Below are positions 37,139-49,433 of a stretch of 64,000 nucleotides of DNA, in pieces. The DNA lies in contig CM052362.1 in assembly GCA_028551475.1 (NCBI GenBank), forward strand, positions 18,520,021-18,584,020. Direction: 5' to 3'. The notes beneath the pieces are model-generated. The model did no database searches. It was not told where the DNA came from and was given only the letters and a program-made list of their open reading frames with translations. Each line of letters opens with the position of its first letter. Position 1 is the stretch's first letter. Position numbers and translations under genes: made by a program. Source of the DNA: Casuarina equisetifolia. Taxonomy: Eukaryota; Streptophyta; Magnoliopsida; Fagales; Casuarinaceae.

Positions 37139-37601
37139 GTGCACTAAACCAAAAATCAAAAATCAAGAAGACCAAGTCAAAGACTAACAGAAAGATCAAG
37201 CTAGAGACTAATTAAAATGAAATATAACAAGAGACGAGATATCATCATTGAGATTATTTTACATTAGATTAAGTTGTTATGTTAGATTTTAGTTGTGAAG
37301 ATTCTTTTATGTTAGGTTAGGTTATTAAATAATATTCCATTTTAGATATATAATTTTTTAATTTAATAAAGGTTCAATTATTATAAATATTGATAAGTAG
37401 TATGTAACGATTACAGGGTTTCGAAATCAATATATTGGTATTTTTACATTTAAAAAGTTGTTATATTCAATGTATTTCTTTTAAAGACGTACTATACCTT
37501 TTATCCTAAGAAAGTATAAGGGATCAACTTTTGAATCAATTTAGGACATTCCCTTCAAACTTGGAATATCCACCACTAAATGAGTCACGTTTACACGTGA
37601 C
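37139..37601. repeat. Old dispersed repeat, right copy (R2)
   Basis: Counterpart of 34456-34947 in the same orientation. The terminal hairpin is kept in a shorter form: GTCACG (37584-37589) and CGTGAC (37596-37601). Together R1 and R2 enclose about 2.2 kb that includes the T1/T2 pair. Confidence 0.5.
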
Positions 37602-37607
37602 ACATTT

Positions 37608-38884
37608 ATTGACACGACGTTAAAAAAGGGCACGTGGCTCCCAATGCCTCCAAGCAGGCCAGTAGCACTTATGCGATCATACTTGCAGCGGAGAATTGAA
37701 AAGTTTGGTGAGCAGGACCAAATTCGTTAGGTACATGGTCCTCATCGGTAGTTCAAAAGACTTCGGGTAGGCTCTAGTGTTAAGTCCCATTCTCGTCCAG
37801 ATCAGAACCGGCAGAACCATACGTTGCTCCGAGTATAACATTAAAGAAATCTACACCAAACAACAGAGAACAAATTTGTCCGTAAAACCTGTCACCCAAA
37901 GCACCTCTCACCTTCTCAAGGTTTCAGTCAATTAATATCATTAATCACAACCATTATTAAACCACCATGGATGTGAGATTTGTGCCATTAAAATATCATT
38001 TTCTCATTTTGAATTTTTTTATCCCACATTAGGAAAAAAGACGCCTCTCAAGATCATAAATGTAAGATTTTTTCAAGCCAGTAAGATTTGCTTACACAAT
38101 AAGTTAACAAGATAGTGGTTCTTCCAGTTTTTCAAATGCTGCGGTGTATATTGCGTGCCGCTTTAACCATTTTTTCAATTTCTTCGCCGCACCACAAAAG
38201 TCCTCTCTCGTCCGAGGGCAGGCCATATACGAACAAAACGCGACGAAAGTGGTGTAACTTCCAAAAGCAAAGGATGCCTTATTTTAATAATGCTTAATGT
38301 AGTTTCTCGAGACTCCAAGGGCTCTCAAGGGGGTTTGTTTTTGAATATTCTTTGTTAGTTTTTTACCAATTTTTTTTTCACTGTTTTTTCCGTCCACCAA
38401 CGCATATTCCCCAAATTTAACCTGCGAGCAATTATTGCTTAACTCACAAATCTGCCCCCCAGTACTGGCACACGTCATCATCCACCACCCCAAATGCCGC
38501 ACCATTTTGCATTGCGTGGTCGTCAACCGAGCATGGCAGATCAGAATTGGACTGACAATGCTAGACTTTAGAGCAAGCCTTGATGTACGGGTCAGAATAT
38601 GTGGTGCACTTTGATTTAATTTTTCAGAGGTACTTGTAGAATGAGCCGGTGACTACCTTGGTCGCTTAAGAGGGAGATGGTGCCGGGGAGCCTTGTCGTC
38701 GTATCGGGAAAAGAACTTCAATAAAAAAAAAAAAAAAAAAAAAGGGACAGAAAGCACGAAGGAAGAACAGGAAAGCGAGAGGGAGAGAGAGGAAAAAGAC
38801 GCGTAGTGACGGTTCAACGCTAGTCAGCCCCACCTCTCCAGGCGATCTCCCTTTTTTTTTTAAGCATTTTTAGTATTTCTCACA
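37608..38884. other. CLC-d upstream region
   Basis: No gene is supported. An A run occupies 38723-38743, followed by a GA-rich stretch (about 38745-38790), which is common in plant core promoters. Confidence 0.5.
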
Positions 38885-38892
38885 TTTATAAA
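38885..38892 (+). promoter_or_regulatory. TATA box of CLC-d
   Basis: TTTATAAA lies 179 bases before the CLC-d start codon; transcription would begin near 38917. Confidence 0.5.
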
Positions 38893-38960
38893 CCGAAGTA
38901 GAGCAGTCATCGATCTTTAATCGGCTCTCTCTTCTTCGATTCTCCGAGACCGAATTTCAA

Positions 38961-38969
38961 ATGCTATAG
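38961..38969 (+). promoter_or_regulatory. Two-codon upstream ORF in CLC-d leader
   Basis: ATGCTATAG is a start codon, one leucine codon and a stop, lying in the predicted leader 94 bases before the CLC-d ATG. Such minimal frames can stall or release ribosomes; the effect here is inferred. Confidence 0.45.
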
Positions 38970-39063
38970 CGGATTCGGATTCTTGAAGAGAACTTCGGGA
39001 ATTGGATTCCCGGATACTTTTTGTGAGCTTAGGGTTTGGAATTCTTGTTCGCCGTCGTCGATC

Positions 39064-42000
39064 ATGCTCTCGAATCACCTGCAAAACGGGATCGAGACCG
39101 CAAGGCTCGTCTGGTCGCAGCTCCCGAGCACCGAGGATGACGAGAACGAGGAAAGCGGACTCTTACAGAAAAGCGATGGGAGCGGCGTCGAGAGCCTTGA
39201 CTACGAGGTCGTTGAGAATTACGCCTATTGGGAAGAGCAGGTCGGAATTCTTAGTTATTCAAACATTTCGGTTTTATTCGCTATCCAAGAGTCACTTCTG
39301 ATTTCAATTTGTGTTGCCTTGAGGATCTTAGGCTCAGAGAGGGAAGCTCTTCCTTGGATATTATGTGGTAGTGAAGTGGTTCTTTGCGTTGCTCATTGGT
39401 ATCGGTAGGTTTTCTCAACAACTTTTTGTTCTTTTACCAGTTCAAAATCGTGGTCTTTCTGAGATTGATTTGGACTAGGATTGATTTCCAACCTTCGGTC
39501 TAATTAGTTTCTCGTAGTTATTATTTGTTTTCTATTGCATTGGAAATGAGTTTTCATAATTGGTTTATTACGGAGAATGACGGTGAAAGATACTTTGGAA
39601 GGCATGTGTGTATTTTCAATTGGCCCAATAAGATTTCCACTTATTCCGATAAGACTCCGTGGTGAAGGTTAGATGGAGATTTCCAAACCTATGATCCAAA
39701 CAAAGTGTCCGTTTGCATTGGCTTAGTCAACTAACGTTATAGTAGTTGTTTAGATTTGAATAACAAAGATGGAAACAGATAGATTTCTTTTTTAATTCCT
39801 GCATTTATCAGTGCAAGTGCAGGATGACATTTATGAAGTTCGTCTTAGTTTCAAGTTATAATACTGGCTCTGAGATTATCATGGGGTTAACAAAGCCCGG
39901 TGTAGAATTTTAGTTCCCATTGATCAGTATTTTTTTTTGTTGCCGGGCGGGGGGGGGGGGGGGGGGGGGCGGTTGAGTTGGTGTGGCGCTTGTTCATTCA
40001 CTTAAGCTGGATGTTTATGGGTTTCCTTTTGATTGTTCCAGGTACTGGATTAGCTGCCGTCTTCATAAATATTTCTGTTGAGAATTTTGCCGGCTGGAAG
40101 TTTGCACTCACCTTCGCTATAATACAAAAATCATATTTTGCTGGATTTATTGTATATGTATTAATCAACTTAGTTTTAGTCTTTTCCTCGGTCTATATTA
40201 TCACGCATTTTGCACCAGCCGCAGCTGGATCTGGAATTCCTGAAATCAAAGGTTATTTAAATGGTAAGCTGGACTATTATCAATAAGCTTTGCTTTTCGG
40301 AGATCTGTTGAGCTGTCTCTATGTTACGCCCGTTGACAGTGTCAAGTGTCGCTCTTGTATACAGGGGTTGATATTCATGGTATACTTCTTTTTAGAACCT
40401 TGATTGGAAAGGTAATGTCTATCTCTGCGTTCTCTATTACCTGTTAAGTTTGCACTTTATGTATATTGTGATCGTGGTCTCCCTGCCAATTTACAGATAT
40501 TTGGAAGCATTGGTTCGGTGGGAGGTGGCCTGGCTCTAGGGAAAGAAGGTCCTCTTGTTCATACTGGTGCTTGTATTGCTTCTTTGCTTGGACAAGTAAG
40601 CACATGTAGTTTGAGAAATAACCATATATTTTAATTGGGTGGAACATTTATCTTCTTTTCGCAAATGTTTTTTTGTGCCTATGAGTTTTGCTTAGATCAT
40701 ATACTCTCATCCAATAGGAATGCAGGGGAAAGGGCGAAGTTCTAGATTCACCTGGTGTGTATAACTTAGAAATTAGAAAATAAAGACGTAGATTCTTCTA
40801 GGGGATCCTATGGCCTAAAGAAATGAAAAATGAGAATAAAAATGTGAGTAAAAGAACTACAGGTTACAGGGTGATAACTCTACTTGAAAATGATGTTCCT
40901 GAGGCCCCTTACGACAAGACGGTAATCAATGTCAGTGGCACCCAGTTGGAAGTCAGGCCTATGTAATGTACTACTTCTTCACTAGGAAGACAAATATATT
41001 GTTGCAGAACTGTCCATTTCCTACGACTGACTTTGCTAGAGGTACTTGATTTTGGTGAAGGGAGATCTAAAATTTTAGTTTTCACTACTTATTTATCTAA
41101 GTGGATTTTCCTTTCTTTGACACCAATCTTCTGGTTGACTTGAGAGACGTCAATATTTTATTTAAGGTGGATCAGTTGACTTGCCCATTATTCTCATTTA
41201 ACTATGGGTTTGCCAAGACGTGTCTAGGGTGGTTTATTGCGACTGGTCCTTTTGATTTTAGAAGTCTGGACTTCAGACAATTTTTATTGAGTAATTTTCT
41301 ATGTGTTTTCGTAAAGGATATTTGTTTTAGTAGACAAGCACTTGTTGTGTGCAGTTTCTGAAGTTCATAATTTTCTTGTGGTATAAATTGGCTTTAGTAT
41401 GCTTGAAGCATGGGAGCTGTATATAATTTTTATGATTCAGAATATAGATAAATAATACAACTAAGATCGTAAGTACTTTTTTGGTGGATTTTATTGTTTG
41501 CAAATTTTGGATTCCTTTTGTTGAAAGCTTTATGCTGATAATCATCTGTGCTAGGAGTTGAAGAAAGACAATTCTAATTCATTACCATGCTTTTAACATC
41601 ACATGATGCTGTATTCTATTTTCCTTGGAGGCTAAATTTTTCTCTTTCTGTTGTGCATAATTCAGGGTGGATCCACAAAATATCATCTGAGTTCCAGATG
41701 GTTGCAAATTTTTAAGAGCGATCGGGATCGCCGTGATCTTGTGAGTAACTTTAAGCCTTTTAAGTCGGTACTCTGAAGCCTCCATGCACCAAATCTCCAT
41801 ATGCTATGATTTTTTTAGTGTTATGTGTAGAATGGTATCTTATCTCTATTGTTGTCCAAAGAACAGGAGATAGTACATTCTGGTTGTTTTCCTGTTATGG
41901 GTATAATGTAACAACAATCTGTGTTTATCTTCATTAATATATATTTCTTTTGTTCAAAAGAGATTAGGCATGATAATGTGTTTTGTTTAATGGAATTAAT

Positions 42001-45000
42001 GCAACATGTAATCTTAATTTATGTTGGTGATTTCTTTGAATATTTAACTCCAATCTATCTTTGGATTTTGGAGTTACCAAAGTGAGATGTAATATGTGCT
42101 ATAGAAGCCTGAAACCTTTTCCAGTTTGAAGCTCTCTAGATACTTTGTAGTCATTTACAATTTTAGATGATTGTTGTGTTACCATGTATTAGCAATGGCT
42201 GTATTTTGCATAACAAGATAAGGTCTTCAAGATAAGATTTAAGACTGATAGTGAATCTCAGTCTTGTCTTTGAGCGTGCATCCAGATTACTACTTTGTTA
42301 CAGAGGTTGATAATGGGACATAGACAAAACGACTTAGTTGGATAATTTTATATATGCATTTGGATTGCAGCTTCAAGATGATGGTAACAGTTGTGATACT
42401 TCTCGTTTATTTCAATGAAATGTCTCCGTTAGGTTTCTTTATTGAAAGGTCAATGCTGATTTGATAGTTTAACACCCCCACCCCAAGCACCACAACAGAA
42501 AAAAATTTCCTTACAGTTAATGCTGCATTTTGGCTTCACGTGAATATTTTCTTTGTCATCATCTGCCATACCCTGTTCCATAAGAATAATGACTTTCCAG
42601 TTTGCTACTTTAGCTGCTAATCCTATTTTCGCTTTCTAATAATTATGAAATAAGATTCATTATACATTTTAGATACTGCAATGTCTATTAGTTGTGTTTC
42701 GATTTGAACACATTGTAACTCGATTGGCATCTTTTTTATTACTTGATATACTAAGATCTTATCCAATTATAGAGGTTTATACATCTAAATTTTGCTCATT
42801 TTTATTTGTCTAATCTTTTGAAAAGGTGACCTGTGGGTGTGCAGCTGGAGTTGCTGCTGCTTTTAGAGCTCCAGTTGGCGGTGTATTGTTTGCATTAGAA
42901 GAGGTTACATCCTGGTAAGAAAATTGATCATCATTAATTATGAGATGAGGGCATGTATGGGCAGGGTAAAAGAGTGCCTGTGTTTTTCTCATCTATATCC
43001 CTCGATACTTTTGCTCAAGTATGTTTCAAAGCCATTGTGCATGCATTGGTTTCTTTGGGACGTATTTCATTTTATCTATCTTATTTGATCCTTGAAGTGA
43101 TTGAAATTTATACTCACTCAAATGAGAAAACTTTTTCAATTGATTTGTGTTATACGATAGGTGGAGGAGTCAACTAATGTGGCGTGTCTTTTTCACTTCT
43201 GCAATTGTGGCTGTTGTGGTACGAACTGCAATGGGTTGGTGTAAGAGTGGAAGCTGTGGACATTTTGGCTCTGGTGGCTTCATAATATGGGATGTATCAG
43301 GGTTAGGATCTTGAGCTCTTTTATGTTCATTTCTGTCTTGACCTTTTGCTCCTTTTCTGAGTGACCATCTTTTTCAGTGGTCAAGAGGACTACTCTTTTG
43401 AGGAGTTGCTGCCAATGGCAGTTATTGGTGTTATTGGAGGTCTACTGGGTAAGTTTTACTCCCGTGGTTTACATTTAAGACTTTCCTCATACAACTTTTG
43501 GTTGATTTTCTTCTCTTCTTTGCAGGAGCATTGTTTAATCAGCTTACTCTTTATATCTCATACTGGCGCCGAAATCATTTACACAAGAAAGGTAACCAAG
43601 TCAAGGTAGGCTTTCGAGTAACAATAACAGAAACTGATGTTTTATATGCTTTTGTCTGCTTTTCCAACGATGTACTGCTATCTAACATTTGATTTTACCC
43701 TTCATCTCTCCCAACAAAATAAATCCTTGCAGATAATTGAAGCATGCCTTGTCTCCCTGATAACCTCATTTATTTCCTTTGGTTTACCTCTTCTAAGAAA
43801 ATGCAGTCCTTGCCCTGAATCCAATCCTGATTCCGGTATAGAATGCCCGAGGCCTCCTGGGATGTATGGAAATTATGTAAATGTAAGATCTGATACTGGT
43901 TATAATAATTCTTTTGGATCAATTTTGTGTCATTTCTTTTATTTGCTTTCTATCTGGGCATGTAATTTCCTTCCGTGAGGTTCTACCACATGCTTAGAAT
44001 AAACTTCATTTCACTTACTATTGTAATCTTTCTCTTTTACTTCAAGCCTGAAGTAACTTGTGTAAACTCTTCTGATTTTGAGAATAAGACCTTTTGTGCC
44101 CCATTCTGTATTAAGGATAAGTGCTGGTTGAAATTTGGACCTTCAGAAATCAGGCTGTGAAGTTGTGGGCCCAGTGTGCATGCCTTTCCTTGGTTTAATG
44201 ACACGTGACTCTCTTATTCATTTAATTGCACACCTGGTTCAGTCAACATCTTTTAAGTTTACTCTCTCACATCTGACTCAAATTGTTCAAAGCAAATTAA
44301 AAAGAAAAATACATATTTGTCTCATTTGATAAAATAGTATCTTCTCCATAGATGTTTTGAATATAAAACGTTTCGTTGTTTGGTTTCAAATTTTTGCACT
44401 CCTTGTGTAATCTTGATGTGCCTTTGACGATTTGTTACCTTGTGCCGTTTACAGTTCTACTGCAGTAAGGAAAAGGAATACAATGACCTCGCTACTATTT
44501 TCTTCAATACACAGGTTCTTCTTTATTTGAGGCAATCTTTTCCTTTTTAGCTTTACCTGCCGTTTTCACATGTTGCCTCCTTTGTTTACAATCTAATGGA
44601 ATTTATCTTTGTTGCTGCAGGATGATGCCATAAGAAATCTGTTCAGTGCAAATACCATTCATGAGTTCAGTGCCCAAAGTTTGTTGACCTTTTTGGTACA
44701 GTGTTTATTCTCCCTGCTTACTGCATGTTCACAATCATTGTGCTGCATTATGTTTTATTTTATTTTTATTTAGTATATTGTTTTGTTTATCTATGTTTCA
44801 TTTCATACATACATCTTTCATCTAAAGATAGTGTTGAATCCCGAGTTTCCTATAGTTATGAAGTCTCTGTCTTTATAATTTGAAAGCCAGAGCTGTTTTT
44901 GCTTCAATAAATAGGTGCACTTTTTGGTCTGACCTACTGGACTGAAAAAGTTTATCCAAACTGAGTTGTAATATGTAATGCTCACATCCTGACAGTCTGC

Positions 45001-48000
45001 AATGAGGTTATCCGGAAAGGGATGCATTACTGCTTGCTTACCCCTGGAAAGCTAGCTACTCAAGATGGGAAGCCCAAGAAAAGAAACTTAAGTGAAAAAC
45101 AATAATGGAAAATGCATATAGTTGCCAACAAAGTTTTTTCAACGGATGGGGGCCTTTGTGCTAGGCAATTGTACAATGGACTTCCAATTAACATTTGAAT
45201 TCAACTTTTCTTTAGTCCCTGTAATGGGAAAAAATAATATTGTTGCATTTGGTACTGCTGCTTCAATTAATTTGTTAAATATTTGTTTTGGTTTCTTCAA
45301 ATGTTGCAGGTAATGTTTTATACCTTAGCTGTGGTGACATTTGGTACTGCCGTTCCAGCTGGTCAATTTGTCCCTGGAATAATGATAGGATCAACATATG
45401 GGCGTCTAGTTGGCATGTTTGTTGTTAACTTTTACAAGAAGCTCAACATTGAAGAGGGAACGTGAGTAATGTTATGGTTCCTATCCGCTGGAGTTTTTAT
45501 GTGATTCATATTTCACTGTGGTTAATGTGCTCACTTTCACCCTGTGGGATTTACATCAGATTCATATTCCATTGCTACTTGATCTTTAAAATTCTTATCT
45601 ACTTCTTGATTGATTTATGAGTACATGAAGGCCTTATATTGTTACTTGGTTTCTTACTTGTTTGATTTCCTGGCGTTATGTAATCCTAGGTCATAATTGT
45701 GGGATTTACTTGTATATAACTCATGTTCTTGGGCAATGCTCTTTCTTTCTCTCTCCTCTCTCTCTTTTGTTTATTTTATTTTATTTTATTTTGTTCAGGG
45801 GTGGGGGGGGGGGGGGGGGCGGGGGATAAGAGCATATTGTATTTGCTCGTCTCAAGGGGAGGAAAAAAGAAAAACTTCTCTTGTACTGTACAGAGCTCTA
45901 TTTATGTTGGAATGCAGTGCACAAGGACTTGAAATGATTTTGCCTGTATCATGTGTGTAAAGTAGGTTTTGACCAACTTTTTATATGTTGTACATAATCA
46001 TGAGAGGAATTTCTATTCACCGTCCAGATTTTCTGGACACTAGTTTTGGCTATAGAAAAATTTCCCGAGGCTTTGGAAATAGACCTCACTGCTTTTGAAG
46101 CCGCCTGCAGAGTGCTACCTAAAACTCATCATAACAAGAATCTGATTTCCATATTCCTTTTGTCTTATCATTTCTGCATGATTATGTCTCCTCTTTCTCA
46201 TTTTCCCCGCACTATTGTTAATACACCATATACATCCATAGCCAATCCTTGGTGATATCTTTCATCTCCATGCTGCCTACACTTTTGGCTGCTAGAATAG
46301 TTCTTGCTATAGGAATAGTACATTTGCTACATGGGTGCAGTCTTATCTTTTTTTCTGATGTACTTTCTTGTATTTCTTGATGGACTTTCTAGATATGCAT
46401 TGCTGGGAGCTGCTTCTTTTCTTGGAGGTTCAATGCGGATGACAGTTTCTTTATGTGTCATTATGGTTGAAATCACAAATAACTTGAAACTTCTACCCTT
46501 AATCATGCTCGTTCTTTTAATTTCAAAGGTGATATTTTTAATGATTTTTATTTTACTAATATCTCCCCTGGTAAAAATACTAAAATCTTTTTCCACCACA
46601 GGCTGTTGGCGATGCTTTTAATGAAGGCCTATATGAAGAACAAGCACTTCTGAGGGGCATTCCATTACTGGAATCAAGACCTAAGTACCAGATGCGAAAA
46701 ATAGCAGCAAAGGAAGCCTGTGGAGAAAGGGTAAATTTTTTTTTAATGATTCAGTATATTGAGAAGGATGTATCTGGTATATAGATATCAAGGATTCCCA
46801 TATGCTTTCCTGATTGAATTTAAAGAGGCCTACCTGAAATAAGTCTTGCAGAAGCTGATGGTTATGGCACACTTCATTCAGCTGAGGCTGTTAGAGAAAG
46901 AAAACCTGCCGCATTGATTTTATTCAAAAGAAATGATAAAGTAGTCTGAAAATAGGCCTTTCCTGTTACGCTATATTGTGATCATATTCTTGGAACAGAA
47001 ATGTGAGGCCTAAACTACAAATTAAGAAAAAAACTTAAAAGGCTTTCAAACGCAATAAAGAAATAAAGCTTGTACAGTGTCAAATGATGTGCCTATTTTC
47101 TTGCCTAATCGAAGGTGGAATTATGATCCAAAATGTGATCCGACAGGGGAAGCATATTTTCTGCTAATCAACATTGGCTGCTTTTCCATTGCCTTATATG
47201 TTCGTAAATGGGTTCCTCATAGTATTCACACCACTCTTGCTTTGATATTTCTATTCTTGTACTTAGGTTTTGCATACCATCATTAACTCATTAGAGTTTT
47301 CTACTTGCTATCTTTGAAGGTGGTCTCCTTCCCTCGTGTTGCTAAGGTTGCAGATGTAGTTTCTATTTTACGAAGCAACAAACATAATGGTTTTCCTGTA
47401 AGCTTAGCTTCCACTTTTCTCTCTCTTCTCCTTGTTCAATAATTTTCTGACCCATTTCTGAAGTATATTTATCTTACTTCAATCAAACCAGGTTATTGAT
47501 CACACAAGGAGTGGGGAAACACTCGTCATTGGACTTATGCTTCGCAGGTATGTTGTATTGAGATTATTTTATTTATGTGTAGGTGATATAATTTATTTGT
47601 GGAAGCGTCCATTTTATTGAAATAAAATAACTTTTTAGTATTTGGTTCATGATGCAGTCATTTGTTAGTACTTCTGCAGTCTAAGGTTGATTTCCAGCAT
47701 AGTCCTTTGCCCTGTGATCCAAGATCTGGGTCCAGGCCTACCAGGTAATTAAGCTTCATACCACAGCCAAGTATTGCCTTTCTTAACTTCTCTGTAAGAT
47801 GTTGATGGTTCTTCTAAATTTCAGGCACACTCCTAGTGAATTTGTCAAACCTGCTTCTAGTAAAGGAATATCTATAGAAGATATACATCTTAGTTCAGAT
47901 GACTTGGAAATGTACATAGATCTCGCCCCATTTTTAAATCCATCCCCATACATTGTTCCTGAGGATATGTCTCTGACAAAGGTGATAGTCTCTTTTCTTT

Positions 48001-49433
48001 TTTCAAATGTAAGACAATTGTGTCTGGATTACTTTGTCTATTTTTAATCTTATCAACTTAATTTCGCATCTTCTTGACTGTGCAGGTATATAACCTTTTC
48101 CGCCAACTAGGTTTGAGGCATATATTTGTTGTCCCTCGTCCATCTCGTGTGCTTGGTCTTATTACCCGGAAGGATTTGTTGATTGAGGTATTACTACCCT
48201 ATTAGACCTTTTATATTCTAGTACATAAAATGACGGATATTTCATGGATGCTGAAGGATCACTTATTTGATGGCTTTCATGGCAGGATAACGAGGAATCG
48301 GCTACCGTGGAGCTCCAATCGACTAGAGTAAGGTCTCTATGATTCTTTGCGAATGTTAGATACCCCAACTTTGATAGTCATGCTGTGAGGACAATGAAAC
48401 TAATCTATATGGCCTGCGTAGTACTTTTATGTGGATGTATAATTTTACCGTTAATTTTTAGAAGGTAGAACATTGCCAATAAAAGAAGTATTTCAATCCT
48501 GGTGGTGAAATACAAAATATCTAAAAAAATAAAGTAGGAAGAACTGGTTGTTTGTTTTGCGCACTCAGTTTCCTAAATCATTGTATTAAAGAGAGTCATT
48601 CGTGATTTGTAGGGCTTTTACTTATAAGCTTTCTAAAGAACATACTGACGAACCTGCGTGAATTCTCCTGTGATGAGCATAATTAAGATACCTTTCTGTC
48701 ACGTCTTGTGTGGGTGTCGAAGGACTTTCTTCCACAATGGGAAGGAGAGTGGGAGTTCTTGGCCATATAAGGGGATTTGGCTGCTACTCCTATTGAAACT
48801 AGTCCTTTGGTTTGGAGCTTAAGCCCATGACATTTCTCTCTTTACAAGAAGTTACTTCCTTCGGTTAAGCTTTTACTTTTCTGGTTTAGAGTATTCCATC
48901 TTAAATGTAGATTCAGTTAGCTGCAGAGAGGAATTGGAATTGGAAAACAACTTAGTTGTTAGCGAACTGCAAGACAGGGAACTTATACTTAAGATCGTTT
49001 ATATGTGATTTTTCAGTTTGTAGAATGGTATGCGTTAATGGGAGGGAAGGTGCCATGTTGTTCCTAACTTCTACTTTTGGAAGAGTGTTCAGGTCTTGTG
49101 CATGTCAAGATTATATTTTGTTTTCGTGCTTTAATGTCAATAACCGATTTATACATTGCTCAGCTTAGGTCCTTTGTGGTGGATTTTTTTTTCTTTGGCC
49201 TATGCACATTGCGGTCTGGTAGTTCGCTCAGCCACTCTGTTTTTCATTTTAAACAGCTGAGGTCCATAATTATTTGAATGCAGTCTGTCAATTATTTTTC
49301 ATCTCTTTAACACTGTCCATGATTATTTGAATGCAGAACTCGGTCTCGTGATAGAAGAGCGTCCCCGACTGACGCGGACGCAGAACGCCCACTTCTCAAT
49401 GGTCTCTTGGTCCAAGGCCGTACGTCCGGCTGA
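39064..49433 (+). CDS. CLC-D: Chloride channel/antiporter CLC-d
   Basis: 23 exons give 799 residues: 39064-39240, 39332-39404, 40042-40263, 40365-40411, 40497-40595, 41666-41740, 42826-42914, 43161-43301, 43378-43448, 43526-43605, 43733-43882, 44455-44514, 44621-44695, 45310-45461, 46393-46528, 46602-46730, 47320-47397, 47492-47547, 47658-47744, 47825-47981, 48086-48187, 48286-48332, 49337-49433. CLC-d is an anion transporter of the trans-Golgi network that helps luminal acidification. The N-terminus [11 protein letters not shown] matches Arabidopsis CLC-d. The selectivity motif GSGIPE (146-151) has serine, as in chloride-preferring members, not the proline of nitrate-selective CLC-a. GKEGP (188-192) carries the gating glutamate Glu190; Glu257 in ALEEV is the likely proton glutamate; GQFVP is at 471-475. 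Two CBS domains follow (about 570-650 and 705-752). The last exon, after a 1-kb intron, encodes an arginine-rich tail with ERPLLNGLL. Reading through donor 48333 would instead end the protein after VRSL. Confidence 0.95.
39949..39969. repeat. 21-base G run in CLC-d intron 2
   Basis: Twenty-one G in a row, flanked by CCGGGC and CGG, lie about 70 bases before the acceptor of exon 3 (40042). It is G-quadruplex-prone on the transcribed RNA. Confidence 0.9.
45803..45819. repeat. 17-base G run in CLC-d intron 14
   Basis: Seventeen G in a row, preceded by CAGGGGT and followed by CGGGGG, within a (TTTTA)-rich intron. It is again G-quadruplex-prone in the RNA. Confidence 0.9.

Noticed and set aside
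38983-39063. In-frame N-terminal extension of CLC-d
   Set aside because: It opens with TTG, not ATG, and [11 protein letters not shown] at 39064 matches the known CLC-d start.
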